Shown: piece after piece, positions 1 to 8,327 of the stretch
Layout: each line of letters starts with the position of its first letter
How positions within the stretch are numbered: the stretch's first letter is position 1
Assembly: GCA_046704785.1 (NCBI GenBank)
Contig: JBJKRF010000103.1
Span: 1-37,463, forward strand
Reading direction: 5' to 3'
DNA: 37,463 bases
DNA from: JBJKRF01 sp046704785
Lineage (GTDB): Bacteria; Chloroflexota; Anaerolineae; Anaerolineales; Villigracilaceae
Position numbers and translations under genes: made by a program
The notes under the pieces: generated by a model
Database searches by the model: none
The model's input: the letters and a program-made list of their open reading frames with translations, nothing else
What the model was told of the DNA's origin: nothing

Positions 1-1
1 C

Positions 2-207
2 AGCAATTCCAAATTTGGAACCAGTGAATTTAACGCAAAGCCGCCAAGACGCCAAGTTTTTTCGACTTTTCCCCATAAAATCGACGGAAAGGCCGATTAG
101 CCTCACAACGGAGCAAATTTCTTAAGAATCTTTGCGGCTTTGCGACTTGGCGTTAAAGTTTTGGCTTTTTTATCGGGAATTTTATTTTCAAATTTGGAAT
201 TACTGCT
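2..207. repeat. Nested inverted-repeat (MITE-like) element
   Basis: Outer arms at 2-19 and 188-207 are inverted copies (CAAATTTGGAATT core, the right arm with a 3-base insertion). Inside them lie 27-base inner arms at 30-56 and 130-156, which match at 22 of 27 positions when one is reverse-complemented. The inner arms are built from an 8-base tandem unit close to CGCMAAGN. The left outer arm contains the perfect palindrome TTCCAAATTTGGAA at 7-20. No coding capacity is credible. It lies downstream of the minus-strand lipoprotein gene and could fold into a long hairpin in its 3' RNA. Interpreting it as a non-autonomous mobile element is inference. Confidence 0.6.
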
Positions 208-278
208 TCGTTTCATCACTACTACGGGAAATCCTGGCGAACCGTTAAGACTTTGACAACCTGCTCGAAAAGCTGATT

Positions 279-1517
279 TCAGGGAATCCAGTTTACCGTT
301 CCGGCGATGTTGGCGTCGGAACTGACCAGTTGGGTCAGGTCCGAGCCGTCTGGTTTCATGACGAAGATTCCATCTGTGCTCAAGCTGGCAATGAATTTTC
401 CATCCGGCGAAAAGCAGCCGAACAGGGAGAGGGACTGGGTATGGGTCAACTGCTGCGGCGCGCCTCCTGTAGCAGGAACTGACCACCAGTCGGACGGAAT
501 GTTGCCGTCCGCTTTCGCTACCGTGACTCCCGTGAGCTTTTCGAACCAATCAGGCGCAGAAGACTGTAAGGGGTCTGGCGCACTGAAAATGATCGTCTGA
601 CCATCGGGAGAGAACATGGGGGTGTCGATGATTTGCGGAATGTTGGAACCGGTCAACATCACTTGATGTGCGTCTGTCCCATCGGCCTTTGCCACAAAAA
701 GCTGATTAATTAAAGTCGTTGGGTCAGACATCACGTAGACGAGATGAGACCCGTCTGCCGAGAGCCTTGGCCAATAGGAATGATCGGCGAGTTCTTCCAG
801 CTTGCCGTTTGGATACGCCATCCTCATCACTTCTTGATCCCCCGATTGATATTTGTAGTCTGTGAAGTAGACGTACTTCCCGTCTGGAGACCATTCGGGT
901 TGGTAATATTGATCCTGACTGGTTGCCGGATTGAAAAGAAGCCGGGGCGGTGCCGAGACGTCTACAGGCGTGGTGAAGAGATCGGTTTGTCCGGACGAAT
1001 TAACGGGAAGACCGACCGATAAAACAAATTGCTTGCTGTCAGACGAAACGACGGCGCTTTCAAGCCAATCTTCCGAGGGGATTTGGAAGAGCGTGGAAAG
1101 GTTCCCGTTCGTCAGATCGAGCGAGCGGACATCGGTTGATATCTGGTTGCCTTGCAGGAATCCCGCGATGTAGATCAATTTCCCCGACAATCCCAGCTCG
1201 TTCCAAGTGACCGGCAGCGTGGAACGCGGCAGCGTAGATCCCGTGGTGACGTTCAAGGCAAGCGTCGCGCCGGTGGTCGTCGGCGTGGCCGGGGTTGAAA
1301 TCGAGCCCGTGCCGGTTGCCGTCGGCCCGAGCGGCGTGGCGCTCCCGCCGATGTTCGCCTGCGTTGTTACACCGGCACCGTTGATGGACGAGTTGGTTAT
1401 CGATGTGGGCCCCGGGCTGGGGGAAATCTCGACGGAACAGCCGTAAAGCGCCAAAATCAAGATGATCTGCCAGCGGAAGAAACGATTCTTAGTCATCACT
1501 TTACTTTTAATGGTCAT
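279..1517 (-). CDS. TolB-like beta-propeller lipoprotein
   Basis: This 412-residue protein is probably exported and lipid-anchored. A hydrophobic segment (about 13-26) ends in the lipobox LALYGC with Cys27 as the lipidated residue. A Thr/Pro/Gly-rich linker (about 30-95) follows, then a beta-propeller with PD40/WD40-like repeats recognisable by WSPDGKYVYF, LSADGSHLVY, FSPDGQTIIF and FSPDGKFIAS. Such propellers bind proteins or ligands at the cell surface; no enzyme motif is visible, so the partner is unknown. The first ATG is kept because a TATTAT box at 1530-1535 gives a leader of only about 5 bases. An ATG at codon 8 (1496) is an alternative and gives a more typical signal peptide. It is divergent from the PP2C-like gene at 1678. 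Confidence 0.8.
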   Translation of the reverse strand: MTIKSKVMTKNRFFRWQIILILALYGCSVEISPSPGPTSITNSSINGAGVTTQANIGGSATPLGPTATGTGSISTPATPTTTGATLALNVTTGSTLPRSTLPVTWNELGLSGKLIYIAGFLQGNQISTDVRSLDLTNGNLSTLFQIPSEDWLESAVVSSDSKQFVLSVGLPVNSSGQTDLFTTPVDVSAPPRLLFNPATSQDQYYQPEWSPDGKYVYFTDYKYQSGDQEVMRMAYPNGKLEELADHSYWPRLSADGSHLVYVMSDPTTLINQLFVAKADGTDAHQVMLTGSNIPQIIDTPMFSPDGQTIIFSAPDPLQSSAPDWFEKLTGVTVAKADGNIPSDWWSVPATGGAPQQLTHTQSLSLFGCFSPDGKFIASLSTDGIFVMKPDGSDLTQLVSSDANIAGTVNWIP

Positions 1518-1529
1518 TGGGCAACGATG

Positions 1530-1535
1530 ATAATA
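1530..1535 (-). promoter_or_regulatory. Candidate -10 box, lipoprotein gene
   Basis: TATTAT on the minus strand lies 12 bases before the ATG at 1517, so transcription would start about 5 bases before translation. No convincing -35 or Shine-Dalgarno sequence is present. Confidence 0.35.
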
Positions 1536-1664
1536 CGGTTCGGATTGGTCTTATTATGACACATTATGAGGCCTCTGGGAGTCGGTTTCATAATTTACCC
1601 CTACCTTGCTGATTTTCAGGAGGGCGCCGGTCATCAGGAAAAAGCTGCAATGTGACTTTCCCAG

Positions 1665-1670
1665 TATAAT
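1665..1670 (+). promoter_or_regulatory. -10 box abutting the start codon of the PP2C-like gene
   Basis: A perfect TATAAT ends exactly 7 bases before the ATG at 1678, so transcription should begin at or within one base of the start codon. No Shine-Dalgarno sequence precedes the ATG and no good -35 is visible. This predicts a leaderless mRNA. Confidence 0.5.
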
Positions 1671-1677
1671 GTGAGAG

Positions 1678-4053
1678 ATGACGAGTACGCTTGATCTCAC
1701 ATTGCTCAGCATGTACCGCATCGGCGGCCAGGAATGGCCGCTTTTGCCGGGTCTGTTGGCGCTTGCGCCTCCCCGGCGCACTGCGCGTGGCCGCGACCAG
1801 GACCGGCTGGTTATCTACATCACCCTGGCGGGCAATACACTTTTCTCCAGCAGCGAATACAGCCAGATTACCGAAAAAATGGCCGCCACCTTCTACGGCA
1901 CGGCGGGTTCATTGACTTTCGCGCTCAAATCCACCGGCGAGTGGCTGAACAACTTCCTAGTCGACCGTAACATGAAATCCACGGGCCAGGGACGCTATTC
2001 GGTGGGTGTCATGGCGCTGGCAGCATTGCGCGGTGACCTGCTGTACATTGTTCAGTCCGGGCCCACGCACGCCTTTTGGCTGGGGGCAGATGAGACCAGG
2101 CACTTGTTCGACCCACAACTGGCCGGCAAAGGCCTGGGCCTGAGCCAGACATCGCACATGTACTTTGCGCAGGTTCAACTCAAACCCGGCGACCGCGTGC
2201 TCTTCAGCGCCGGGCTGCCTGGCAACTGGGAGAAATTGCTGGCCGAAGAACGTGGCGCGGCGACCCTGGAAACCACCCGTCGCCGCCTGATGGCGAATAA
2301 CGACTCGAACGTCAGCGCCGTGCTCATCCGGGCGCAGGAAGGTGACGGCCTCGTCGGGGTTATCAAGCCGTCCAAGGAGTTGCCAACGGAATCGCGCCCG
2401 GCGGATTTGCCGCCGCAGGTGGTCTCTCCGCGCCCGCAGCCAGAACCAGCCTCGGCATCTTCTGCAAGCGCACCCCCCGTGAGCGCTCCACCGTCAAACC
2501 GGGCTGTACCGGCCTCCCAGCCAGATTCCGGTTCCAAGGTTGAACCGGCTGCCTCTCCGGCCAGGACTCAACCGGCAGAGCGACCACCCGTCCAGCCGCC
2601 TCCCGCGCCGCAGGAACCGGCTGCCTCGCCCCCACCGCTCGAAAAAGTCGAGCCGGATTACGCCCCGGAGCCCCAGGTGCTGGTCACGCCCGAACAACGC
2701 GAGCAGTTTCAGATGCGCGTCCAAAATACGGCGCGTTTCCTGGCCCAGTCGCTACACACTGCCCGGGCGGCTACCTCCCGTCTGATCGATGGCATTGGCG
2801 CTTTTCTGCCGCGCCTGATGCCCGGCGACGAAACCCTGCCGTCGAATGCCAACTCTTCCTGGAAGGCTTTTATCGCGCTGGCGGTTCCGGTCTTGATTGT
2901 GGCGGTGGCCGTCATCATCTATTCCCAGTTGGGCGTTACCGAAAAGTACAATACCTATTTCGCCCATGCCGTCGACGAGGCCAAGCAGACCTTGAACGTC
3001 AACGACCCTGCCGACCTGCGCCTGCATTGGAAAGCCAGCCTCGACTGGCTGGATAAAGCCGACGATAACAAGGTGACCGACCAGTCGCGTGCATTGCGCC
3101 AGCAGGCTCAGAGCGCCCTAGACGACCTCGACCGCACCGTTCGCGTGGACTATAAACCCGCGTTGGATATGCCGCTCAGCGCTTCGGCCAGGGTTACGCA
3201 CTTGGCCGCCTCAGATACCGACCTGTACATGCTGGAGAGTACGCAGGGCAGCGTCTTGCGCGCCAACCTGACCGGCAACACCTTCTCCGTCGATCCGACC
3301 TTCAAGTGCGGCCCCGGCACCTATAACGGTATCAACGTTGGCCCCCTGCTCGATGTCATCGCCCTCTCGCGCACGAATCCCAGCGGAGCGACGTTGATCG
3401 GTATCGATGCTGCGGGGAATTTGATCTATTGTGCTGCCGGGCAGGATCCTACCGCCGCGGCGCTTAAACCCCCCGATACCGGTTGGGATCAAATTACGTC
3501 CATCGCTTACGACGACAACAATCTTTACGTGCTCGACGCGTCCGCCAACGCCGTGTGGGTCTACTTCGGCACCGTCGATGTTAAGTTTGCCAACAAGCCG
3601 CTCTTCTTTTTCGAGTCTCAGGTGCCGACGATGTCTGACGCTATTGGATTGGCGGTCAACGGCGACGACTTGTACCTGCTGCACAGCGATGGCCACTTGA
3701 CGACCTGTACACTCAGCCGCATCCAAGCCTCGCCCACACGTTGCACCGACCCGGCGACGTACGTGGATACTCGGCCTGGGTACCAGAACGGCGTCACGCT
3801 CCCCGACGGCGTTTTCACGCAAGTGACTTTTACCAGCCCGCCCGATCCAGCGGTGGCGTTGCTGGAACCGTATACGCAGGCGATTTTCCGGTTCAGTTCA
3901 CGGGCGTTGGAATTGCAGAATCAGATTAAGCCGCTGCCCGGAAACCAGAATCCTTTTGCCCGTGATCCGATCACGGCAATGGCGTTCAGCCCCAACAAGG
4001 TGCTGTTCGTGTTGGTGAACGGACAGGTGTATTTTGCCATCAACGTTCCGTAA
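1678..4053 (+). CDS. PP2C-like (probably inactive) membrane protein with extracytoplasmic propeller-like region
   Basis: The 791-residue protein has three parts. Residues about 10-220 resemble a PPM/PP2C phosphatase: GDLLYIVQSGPTHAFWL fits the strand that normally reads GDS/GHS, KPGDRVLFSAGL fits the usual pGDxxLLxSDG, and NNDSNVSAVLI fits the usual DNxT motif. The metal-binding Asp residues are mostly replaced (SDG to SAG, DN to SN), so catalysis is doubtful. Residues about 235-335 are Pro/Ala/Ser-rich. One transmembrane helix lies at about 396-416. The remaining 370 residues should be extracytoplasmic and contain short repeats such as TSIAYDDNNLYVLD and GLAVNGDDLYLLHSD, suggestive of a beta-propeller. 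It is followed after 41 bases by an unrecognised gene with a strong ribosome site. It may transduce a signal across the membrane; that is inference. Confidence 0.75.
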   Translation: MTSTLDLTLLSMYRIGGQEWPLLPGLLALAPPRRTARGRDQDRLVIYITLAGNTLFSSSEYSQITEKMAATFYGTAGSLTFALKSTGEWLNNFLVDRNMKSTGQGRYSVGVMALAALRGDLLYIVQSGPTHAFWLGADETRHLFDPQLAGKGLGLSQTSHMYFAQVQLKPGDRVLFSAGLPGNWEKLLAEERGAATLETTRRRLMANNDSNVSAVLIRAQEGDGLVGVIKPSKELPTESRPADLPPQVVSPRPQPEPASASSASAPPVSAPPSNRAVPASQPDSGSKVEPAASPARTQPAERPPVQPPPAPQEPAASPPPLEKVEPDYAPEPQVLVTPEQREQFQMRVQNTARFLAQSLHTARAATSRLIDGIGAFLPRLMPGDETLPSNANSSWKAFIALAVPVLIVAVAVIIYSQLGVTEKYNTYFAHAVDEAKQTLNVNDPADLRLHWKASLDWLDKADDNKVTDQSRALRQQAQSALDDLDRTVRVDYKPALDMPLSASARVTHLAASDTDLYMLESTQGSVLRANLTGNTFSVDPTFKCGPGTYNGINVGPLLDVIALSRTNPSGATLIGIDAAGNLIYCAAGQDPTAAALKPPDTGWDQITSIAYDDNNLYVLDASANAVWVYFGTVDVKFANKPLFFFESQVPTMSDAIGLAVNGDDLYLLHSDGHLTTCTLSRIQASPTRCTDPATYVDTRPGYQNGVTLPDGVFTQVTFTSPPDPAVALLEPYTQAIFRFSSRALELQNQIKPLPGNQNPFARDPITAMAFSPNKVLFVLVNGQVYFAINVP

Positions 4054-4094
4054 CGCTGGTGGCGACCCCAATTTTGTTTTGAAGGAGGCTGGAG

Positions 4095-5123
4095 ATGAGT
4101 AATTCATCGAAAGGCTTTTTGAGCATTTTTATCGACTTCCTGAGCGCCCTGTTCGCCGGCAAGAAATCCACTTCTGCTTCGCCGGCCTCGCCTGCGGACT
4201 CGTCCACGCCCGAACCGGCGGTGATCGTCTCGCCGCGTGTGCTGGTGGTGGTGTACGACCCGGTGGTAGATGCCAGCACGGGCGAAAAACTCAGCCAGAA
4301 GATGAACTGGTATTCGGTCGATTCGCTGACTGCCAACTTCCTGGCAGACATCCAGGAGGTCAGCGATGGCCTGGGCCGCTTCCAACTCGTCGACCGGGTT
4401 GACCTCGACGAGTTCCCCGTCAAAGCGGACGGCTTCTGCTATACGCCGCAGAGTTATCTCGGTGTGATGAATAGCGCTGCGACGCATCACGAACCCGATT
4501 TGGTGGATTACCAGAAAATTTTGACGGCCCTGAAGATCATGGATCGCGTGGCATCCAACGAGATCGACGAAGTCTGGGCGTTCGGTTTTCCGTACGCGGG
4601 TTTCTGGGAATCCACGATGGGCGGCGTCGGGGCGTTTTTCTGCAACAGCGATCCGCTGCCGAATACGTCTAGTTGCCCGCGGCGCTTCGTCATCATGGGG
4701 TTCTCCTACGAGCGCGGCCCCGGCGAGATGCTCCACTCGTTCGGCCATCGCTGCGAGTCGATCATGGCGCGGGTCTATGCGCCCATCAGCGCCAATGCAA
4801 ACATGTGGCAGCAGTTCACCCGTTACGACAAGACCTCCCCCGGCAAAGCGCAGGTGGGTACCGTCCATTTTGCCCCCAACAGCCAGGCCGATTACGATTA
4901 CGGCAACCAGCGCTTTGTCCCCAGCAATTGCGACGACTGGTATAACTATCCCAACTTCAAGGGGATTACCCGCCAGGTGAACTGCGCGGAATGGGGCAAC
5001 GGCGACATCCGTTCGATGCACAAGTGGTGGCTGAAACATTTTCCCAAGCGTAGCAGCGAGACGAACGGAATTGCCGATAACTGGTGGCAATACGTGCTCG
5101 ACCCGAACCGTGTGCAAGTGTAA
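4095..5123 (+). CDS. Unrecognised protein with an HSFGHRCE motif
   Basis: This 342-residue protein was not assigned to a family. The start is well supported by AAGGAGG six bases before the ATG. A short hydrophobic stretch (about 8-20) and a Ser/Pro-rich linker (23-42) precede a compact domain. That domain includes SPRVLVVVYDPVVD (46-59), a region rich in aromatic residues, and ERGPGEMLHSFGHRCES (206-222). The HxxxHxxE spacing (His214, His218, Glu221) could coordinate a metal, as in some hydrolases, but no known peptidase signature such as HExxH is present. Several Cys residues (115, 183, 194, 220) could form disulfides outside the cell. It sits 41 bases after the PP2C-like membrane protein and is probably co-transcribed. 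Its 3' end nearly meets the convergent GT87-like gene. Confidence 0.7.
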   Translation: MSNSSKGFLSIFIDFLSALFAGKKSTSASPASPADSSTPEPAVIVSPRVLVVVYDPVVDASTGEKLSQKMNWYSVDSLTANFLADIQEVSDGLGRFQLVDRVDLDEFPVKADGFCYTPQSYLGVMNSAATHHEPDLVDYQKILTALKIMDRVASNEIDEVWAFGFPYAGFWESTMGGVGAFFCNSDPLPNTSSCPRRFVIMGFSYERGPGEMLHSFGHRCESIMARVYAPISANANMWQQFTRYDKTSPGKAQVGTVHFAPNSQADYDYGNQRFVPSNCDDWYNYPNFKGITRQVNCAEWGNGDIRSMHKWWLKHFPKRSSETNGIADNWWQYVLDPNRVQV

Positions 5124-5129
5124 AGCGAT

Positions 5130-6386
5130 TTAAGGGAGTGGTAAGACTGCCTGACTCTGGCCCGGTGGCTCATTCCGGGCCGGTTTGCGTTTGCTTGTGT
5201 ACAACAGCCATAGCAACACACCGAAGATGAGCACCGGTAGGGCAAAATTCCAGGCATCGTCGTGGGTCAGGCTCTCCCACCAGAGCGCCAGAAAAGCAAT
5301 CAGGTCCAGGCTCAACAGGAAAATGGCTGGCGGAATATAAGATTTAAAGCGCCGGATCAACGTGCTCGCAATCCATGTGATCGGAATTGCCAGCAGGATA
5401 AAGTCGTACGACCAGAGATACAGGGTCGACATCAACCCCAGGGGGATCATGATGTTGAAAGCTGTCCAGGGGGAAGCCTGCCGATGATGGTAGAGATACA
5501 ATGCGCCGGCGCCCAGCAGGACGACCATGGCTGCGCCGCTAAGCGCCAACGTGCAGTGCCCGTTCTGACGGCAGACCTCGTCGGCGATGCTCCACACGTT
5601 GGGCTGAATCCCCAGCGTACGCGCCAGCAAAGCCTGATCAACGCCCATGAATTTCCGAAACCATAGGGGGCTCATGAGTTCGCCCGTAAGCAACAGCAAA
5701 ATCCAGCCGCCAAGTGTGCCCCCCAGCGACTTCCAATCGCGGCGGAACAAAGCCCACAGTCCGTACAATCCCAGGATCGGGAATCCCAGGCTGGGCTTGA
5801 GCGCCAGCAGCGAAAGCAAGAGCCCTCCCGCCACGGGGTGTTTATGTTCGAAAAGCAGGATCGACCCCGACAGGATCAACAGGAAAAAAGCCCCCAGGGC
5901 GCCGTTGTCCAGCGTGACGATGACAGGGCCAAAAAAGAGCAGCGCAATCATCAGCGGCAAGAAGAAACGCTCCTGTGCGATGCCCCCCAGGCGTTTCAAG
6001 AAAAGGAAAACGCTCGCAGCCAGGATAACTTGCGAGAGGAGATCCCATAAAATATAAGCTGTGTCGATCGAGAACAATCCCAACGGCGCCAGGAACAGGG
6101 AGAGTGGCAGCGGATACGGGAAGATGCGATTCGGAAAGCGTGCGTGGTTTGCGCGATAATGGATGTGATTGCCCACCCATTGTTGTGTGTTGTAGGGGCT
6201 CTGGCCCGTCCAGTTCATGCGTCCGGCCAGCCAGAAGGTAAAGAAATTGGAATCGTGATAGTCAATGTGTGCGGCGTTGTGAATTGCTACCAAATAAAAC
6301 AGACCTCCCAGGCATAAAACCATGATTGCGAGCCACACTATCCGTGGTCGGCTTGTATGTTGGGAAGCATCTTCGTTTTGTTGCAC
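5130..6386 (-). CDS. GT87-like (DUF2029) polytopic membrane glycosyltransferase
   Basis: The 418-residue protein has about ten hydrophobic helices. Its N-terminal region has the layout of GT-C glycosyltransferases of family GT87: an acidic loop after the first helix (Asp42, Asp45), then FFTFWLAGR and GQSPYN (61-66), and a Tyr/Pro-rich segment before the second helix. Such enzymes move mannose or related sugars from polyprenyl-phosphate donors onto lipids or proteins outside the membrane. The substrate cannot be read from sequence. The start is GTG at 6384-6386. A promoter (TTACCA, 17 bases, TATACT) overlaps the end of the upstream methyltransferase gene and would give a leaderless transcript. 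The methyltransferase ends 15 bases upstream, so read-through is also possible. Confidence 0.75.
   Translation of the reverse strand: MQQNEDASQHTSRPRIVWLAIMVLCLGGLFYLVAIHNAAHIDYHDSNFFTFWLAGRMNWTGQSPYNTQQWVGNHIHYRANHARFPNRIFPYPLPLSLFLAPLGLFSIDTAYILWDLLSQVILAASVFLFLKRLGGIAQERFFLPLMIALLFFGPVIVTLDNGALGAFFLLILSGSILLFEHKHPVAGGLLLSLLALKPSLGFPILGLYGLWALFRRDWKSLGGTLGGWILLLLTGELMSPLWFRKFMGVDQALLARTLGIQPNVWSIADEVCRQNGHCTLALSGAAMVVLLGAGALYLYHHRQASPWTAFNIMIPLGLMSTLYLWSYDFILLAIPITWIASTLIRRFKSYIPPAIFLLSLDLIAFLALWWESLTHDDAWNFALPVLIFGVLLWLLYTSKRKPARNEPPGQSQAVLPLP
5159..5186 (+). terminator. Possible terminator of the + strand unit, inside the GT87-like gene end
   Basis: GGCCCGG (5159-5165) and CCGGGCC (5175-5181) form a perfect 7-bp stem with a 9-base loop, followed on the + strand by GGTTTGCGTTT. 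The T-run is poor. It lies within the 3' coding end of the convergent gene. Confidence 0.35.
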
Positions 6387-6392
6387 CCCGCA

Positions 6393-6421
6393 AGTATAAC
6401 GCTAACATTCTTGCCTGGTAA
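6393..6421 (-). promoter_or_regulatory. Promoter with -10 abutting the GTG start of the GT87-like gene
   Basis: On the minus strand TTACCA (6416-6421) and TATACT (6393-6398) are 17 bases apart. The -10 ends 6 bases before the GTG at 6386, predicting a leaderless transcript. The promoter overlaps the last codons of the methyltransferase gene. Confidence 0.5.
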
Positions 6422-7169
6422 TGAAAGAAGCGTTGCAGATGGTCTCATCGCCTGTTTTCGACCAGACCTGATACAACCCCAAAAGACGGTTTTCTCCGTC
6501 GGATTGGAAAGAACGCACCACCCGGAAGCCGCTCTCGGCGGCCAATCGACCCCACTCCTCTGCCGAAAAATGATGCACGTAGCGCAGTCCCTGGCCACCG
6601 CTGCGCCAATCGAGCAGATAGTCTCCCGCGTCGACCTGTGTGGCCTTCAGCCCGGCTCGTTCCCAGGGCTGCACGCGCGCTTTGAGTCTTGCGCTGTTCA
6701 GGAATTGCCAGCTTGACAGAGCCAGTTGGCCGCCGGGTGCGAGCAGGCGTCGGGCACTGCGCAGAATTGCCAACCGCAGGTCGTGGCCCGGCATGTGGTG
6801 AAAGACGGCAAAGGCGAACACCTGGTCGAAGGCGCCCGGCTCCAGTGAATCAGCCCAACCGGTTGTGGACAGGTCTACGGCGCGGAAATTGATGGAAAAT
6901 CCGCTTGGCTGGCGTCGGGCCTCGTCAAGCAGTGGAAGACTGAAGTCCAGGCCCTGATAGGTTCCACCGAATCCGTTGCGGGCCAGTTCGCGGGCCAGTT
7001 CACCGTTCCCACAGCCCAGGTCGAGAATCTGCTCCGTTCCCTTCAACGTTGTGAGAATCTGCCGCACGCCGGGCTGCAAACGCTGACGGGTAGCCGAAAA
7101 GGCCGGGCCGAACTCCTGGTAAAAGCGGCGGTTGAGTGCGATCAGCTCTTGTGCGGTGGCTGCGTCCAT
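6402..7169 (-). CDS. Class I SAM-dependent methyltransferase
   Basis: This 255-residue protein has the glycine-rich SAM-binding motif LDLGCGNG (49-56), an acidic end of strand 2 (YQGLDFSLPLL) and the motif-IV-like FDQVFAFAVFHHMP. It matches the Methyltransf_11/25 type of small-molecule or lipid methyltransferase; the acceptor is unknown. The ATG at 7169 is preferred over an upstream start at 7280. The domain begins naturally there, and a TATAAT box at 7177-7182 lies exactly 7 bases before it, so a longer start would lie upstream of transcription. It is followed by the GT87-like gene after 15 bases, which suggests a role in modifying a glycan or glycolipid; that is inference from context only. 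Confidence 0.8.
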   Translation of the reverse strand: MDAATAQELIALNRRFYQEFGPAFSATRQRLQPGVRQILTTLKGTEQILDLGCGNGELARELARNGFGGTYQGLDFSLPLLDEARRQPSGFSINFRAVDLSTTGWADSLEPGAFDQVFAFAVFHHMPGHDLRLAILRSARRLLAPGGQLALSSWQFLNSARLKARVQPWERAGLKATQVDAGDYLLDWRSGGQGLRYVHHFSAEEWGRLAAESGFRVVRSFQSDGENRLLGLYQVWSKTGDETICNASFITRQEC

Positions 7170-7176
7170 ACGATGG

Positions 7177-7182
7177 ATTATA
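7177..7182 (-). promoter_or_regulatory. -10 box abutting the methyltransferase start
   Basis: A perfect TATAAT on the minus strand ends 7 bases before the ATG at 7169. No Shine-Dalgarno sequence is seen and the -35 is weak. The spacing is identical to that at 1678 and 14346 and predicts a leaderless mRNA. Confidence 0.5.
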
Positions 7183-7284
7183 TAATGCCCGCGGTTGAAA
7201 ATTGCGTTTTCCTTCTCTATAAAAAGTACAGGGCTCATGGATGAAAAGTGCGCGAGGAATGTCACTGTGGAAAGCCGCACTTTG

Positions 7285-7354
7285 GCGACGAAGCAGTCTC
7301 CTTCATCAAAAGGTGAGATTGCTTCATTCGCGAAGAACGCTCGTTCGCAATGAC
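7285..7354. repeat. Short dispersed-type palindromic repeat
   Basis: GCGACGAAGCAGTCTCC (from 7285) and GGTGAGATTGCTTCATTCGC (ending near 7332) are imperfect inverted copies around a short A-rich loop. They are followed by a small hairpin GCGAA/TTCGC and CAATGACA. From memory, near-identical wording (GAGATTGCTTCG ... CGCAATGACA) recurs between genes in many bacterial genomes as a small palindromic repeat. The rest of the 7170-7468 gap holds the methyltransferase -10 box and the LysM gene terminator; no gene is visible. Confidence 0.55.
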
Positions 7355-7410
7355 ATGCGCACTTTCAATCGATGAGTCAAACGCAATTTCTACCATGATG
7401 GGTGTCATTG

Positions 7411-7440
7411 GAAATGAAAAGGACGCCGTGCAGCGTCCTT
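7411..7440 (-). terminator. Rho-independent terminator of the LysM gene
   Basis: AAGGACGC (7419-7426) and GCGTCCTT (7433-7440) make a perfect 8-bp stem with a 6-base loop. On the minus strand it is followed by TTTTCATTTC. It starts 29 bases after the stop codon at 7469. Confidence 0.75.
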
Positions 7441-7468
7441 GCGAAAGCACTGTTCGTCGAAGCGACGG

Positions 7469-8314
7469 CTATTTTTTTAGCTTGAGCGGCGGCAGCGGTG
7501 GCTTCTTCCCCGATCCATACATCGACCCCTGCCCATAGACCCGCCAGGCGTAGAAGGCCAATCCGATGCCACTCAACAGCAGTATACCGCCGACGATTCC
7601 AAGCAGACTGCCGGAGGGCGTGTTCGTCGGGTTCGTGGTGGTGCTCGAACTTTCGGCAGCGGTTTGCGCGCCGAAAGCAACGTACGATTGATCGCCGGGT
7701 TTAAGTTCTAGCGTGTAATTGAATTGTGTGGTCGGGTTGTAACCGCTGGGTGCCGCGACGGAAATATTGTAAGTGCCTTCTGGCACGTCGTTGAAACAGA
7801 TGGGATCGGTTCCGCCTTGAGTTGTCAGCGCATGTGAATACTGACCAGACGTACCGGTCACGCTGACCGCGCCGCCGTTGATGGCATTTTCCGCATCCTG
7901 GCGTAAGCCGTCGCCGTTGGTGTCGTCGTACAGTAGCACGCAGATATTGCCCTTGCCGGGTTGCGGCGTCGGCGTAGGCTGTGCGGGTGTATCGGTCGGC
8001 GCCGGTCCGCTGGTCGCCGTGCCGCCCGAAGGGCCGCCCACGCCGATCAACAATTGTTGGCCGACGGTCAACGTGCAGTCCGTGTCGAGCCGGTTTAAGG
8101 CGCGCAACTGGTCAAGCGGTACACCGGTCAACAGCGAGATGCGAATACAACTATCGCCCTCTTGAACGGTGTAGAGGATACGGCCGTCGGGACCCGGCGT
8201 CGGCGTGGCAAATTGCGGCCCTTGCGGGTTTCCCGATGCTTGCGCCGTCAGCGCAACGGACGCCAAAATTACGAATGTCACACCCAGGCTGAAAACGAGA
8301 AGGAGGCGTTTCAT
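7469..8314 (-). CDS. Surface-anchored LysM protein with a B-type (SdrD/CNA-like) domain
   Basis: This 281-residue protein has a signal peptide (MKRLLLVFSLG to about AQAS), then a LysM domain (roughly 47-91: YTVQEGDSCIRISLLTGV through LTVGQQLLIG). LysM binds N-acetylglucosamine-containing glycans such as peptidoglycan. A Thr/Pro-rich linker follows, then a B-type beta-sandwich with the Asp-rich loop DDTNGDGLRQDAE that probably binds calcium. The protein ends with a transmembrane helix and a Lys/Pro-rich cytoplasmic tail. It therefore probably links membrane and wall. The usual first ATG would be 8323, but a TATAAT box at 8328-8333 puts the transcript start near 8321, so ATG at 8317 or 8314 is more likely. 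A good terminator follows. Confidence 0.8.
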   Translation of the reverse strand: MKRLLLVFSLGVTFVILASVALTAQASGNPQGPQFATPTPGPDGRILYTVQEGDSCIRISLLTGVPLDQLRALNRLDTDCTLTVGQQLLIGVGGPSGGTATSGPAPTDTPAQPTPTPQPGKGNICVLLYDDTNGDGLRQDAENAINGGAVSVTGTSGQYSHALTTQGGTDPICFNDVPEGTYNISVAAPSGYNPTTQFNYTLELKPGDQSYVAFGAQTAAESSSTTTNPTNTPSGSLLGIVGGILLLSGIGLAFYAWRVYGQGSMYGSGKKPPLPPLKLKK

Positions 8315-8327
8315 CATAGTCATGCGG

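Noticed and set aside
4104..5117. 337-codon open frame on the minus strand
   Set aside because: It mirrors the gene at 4095-5123, which has a strong ribosome site. The minus frame is low-complexity and Arg/His-rich.
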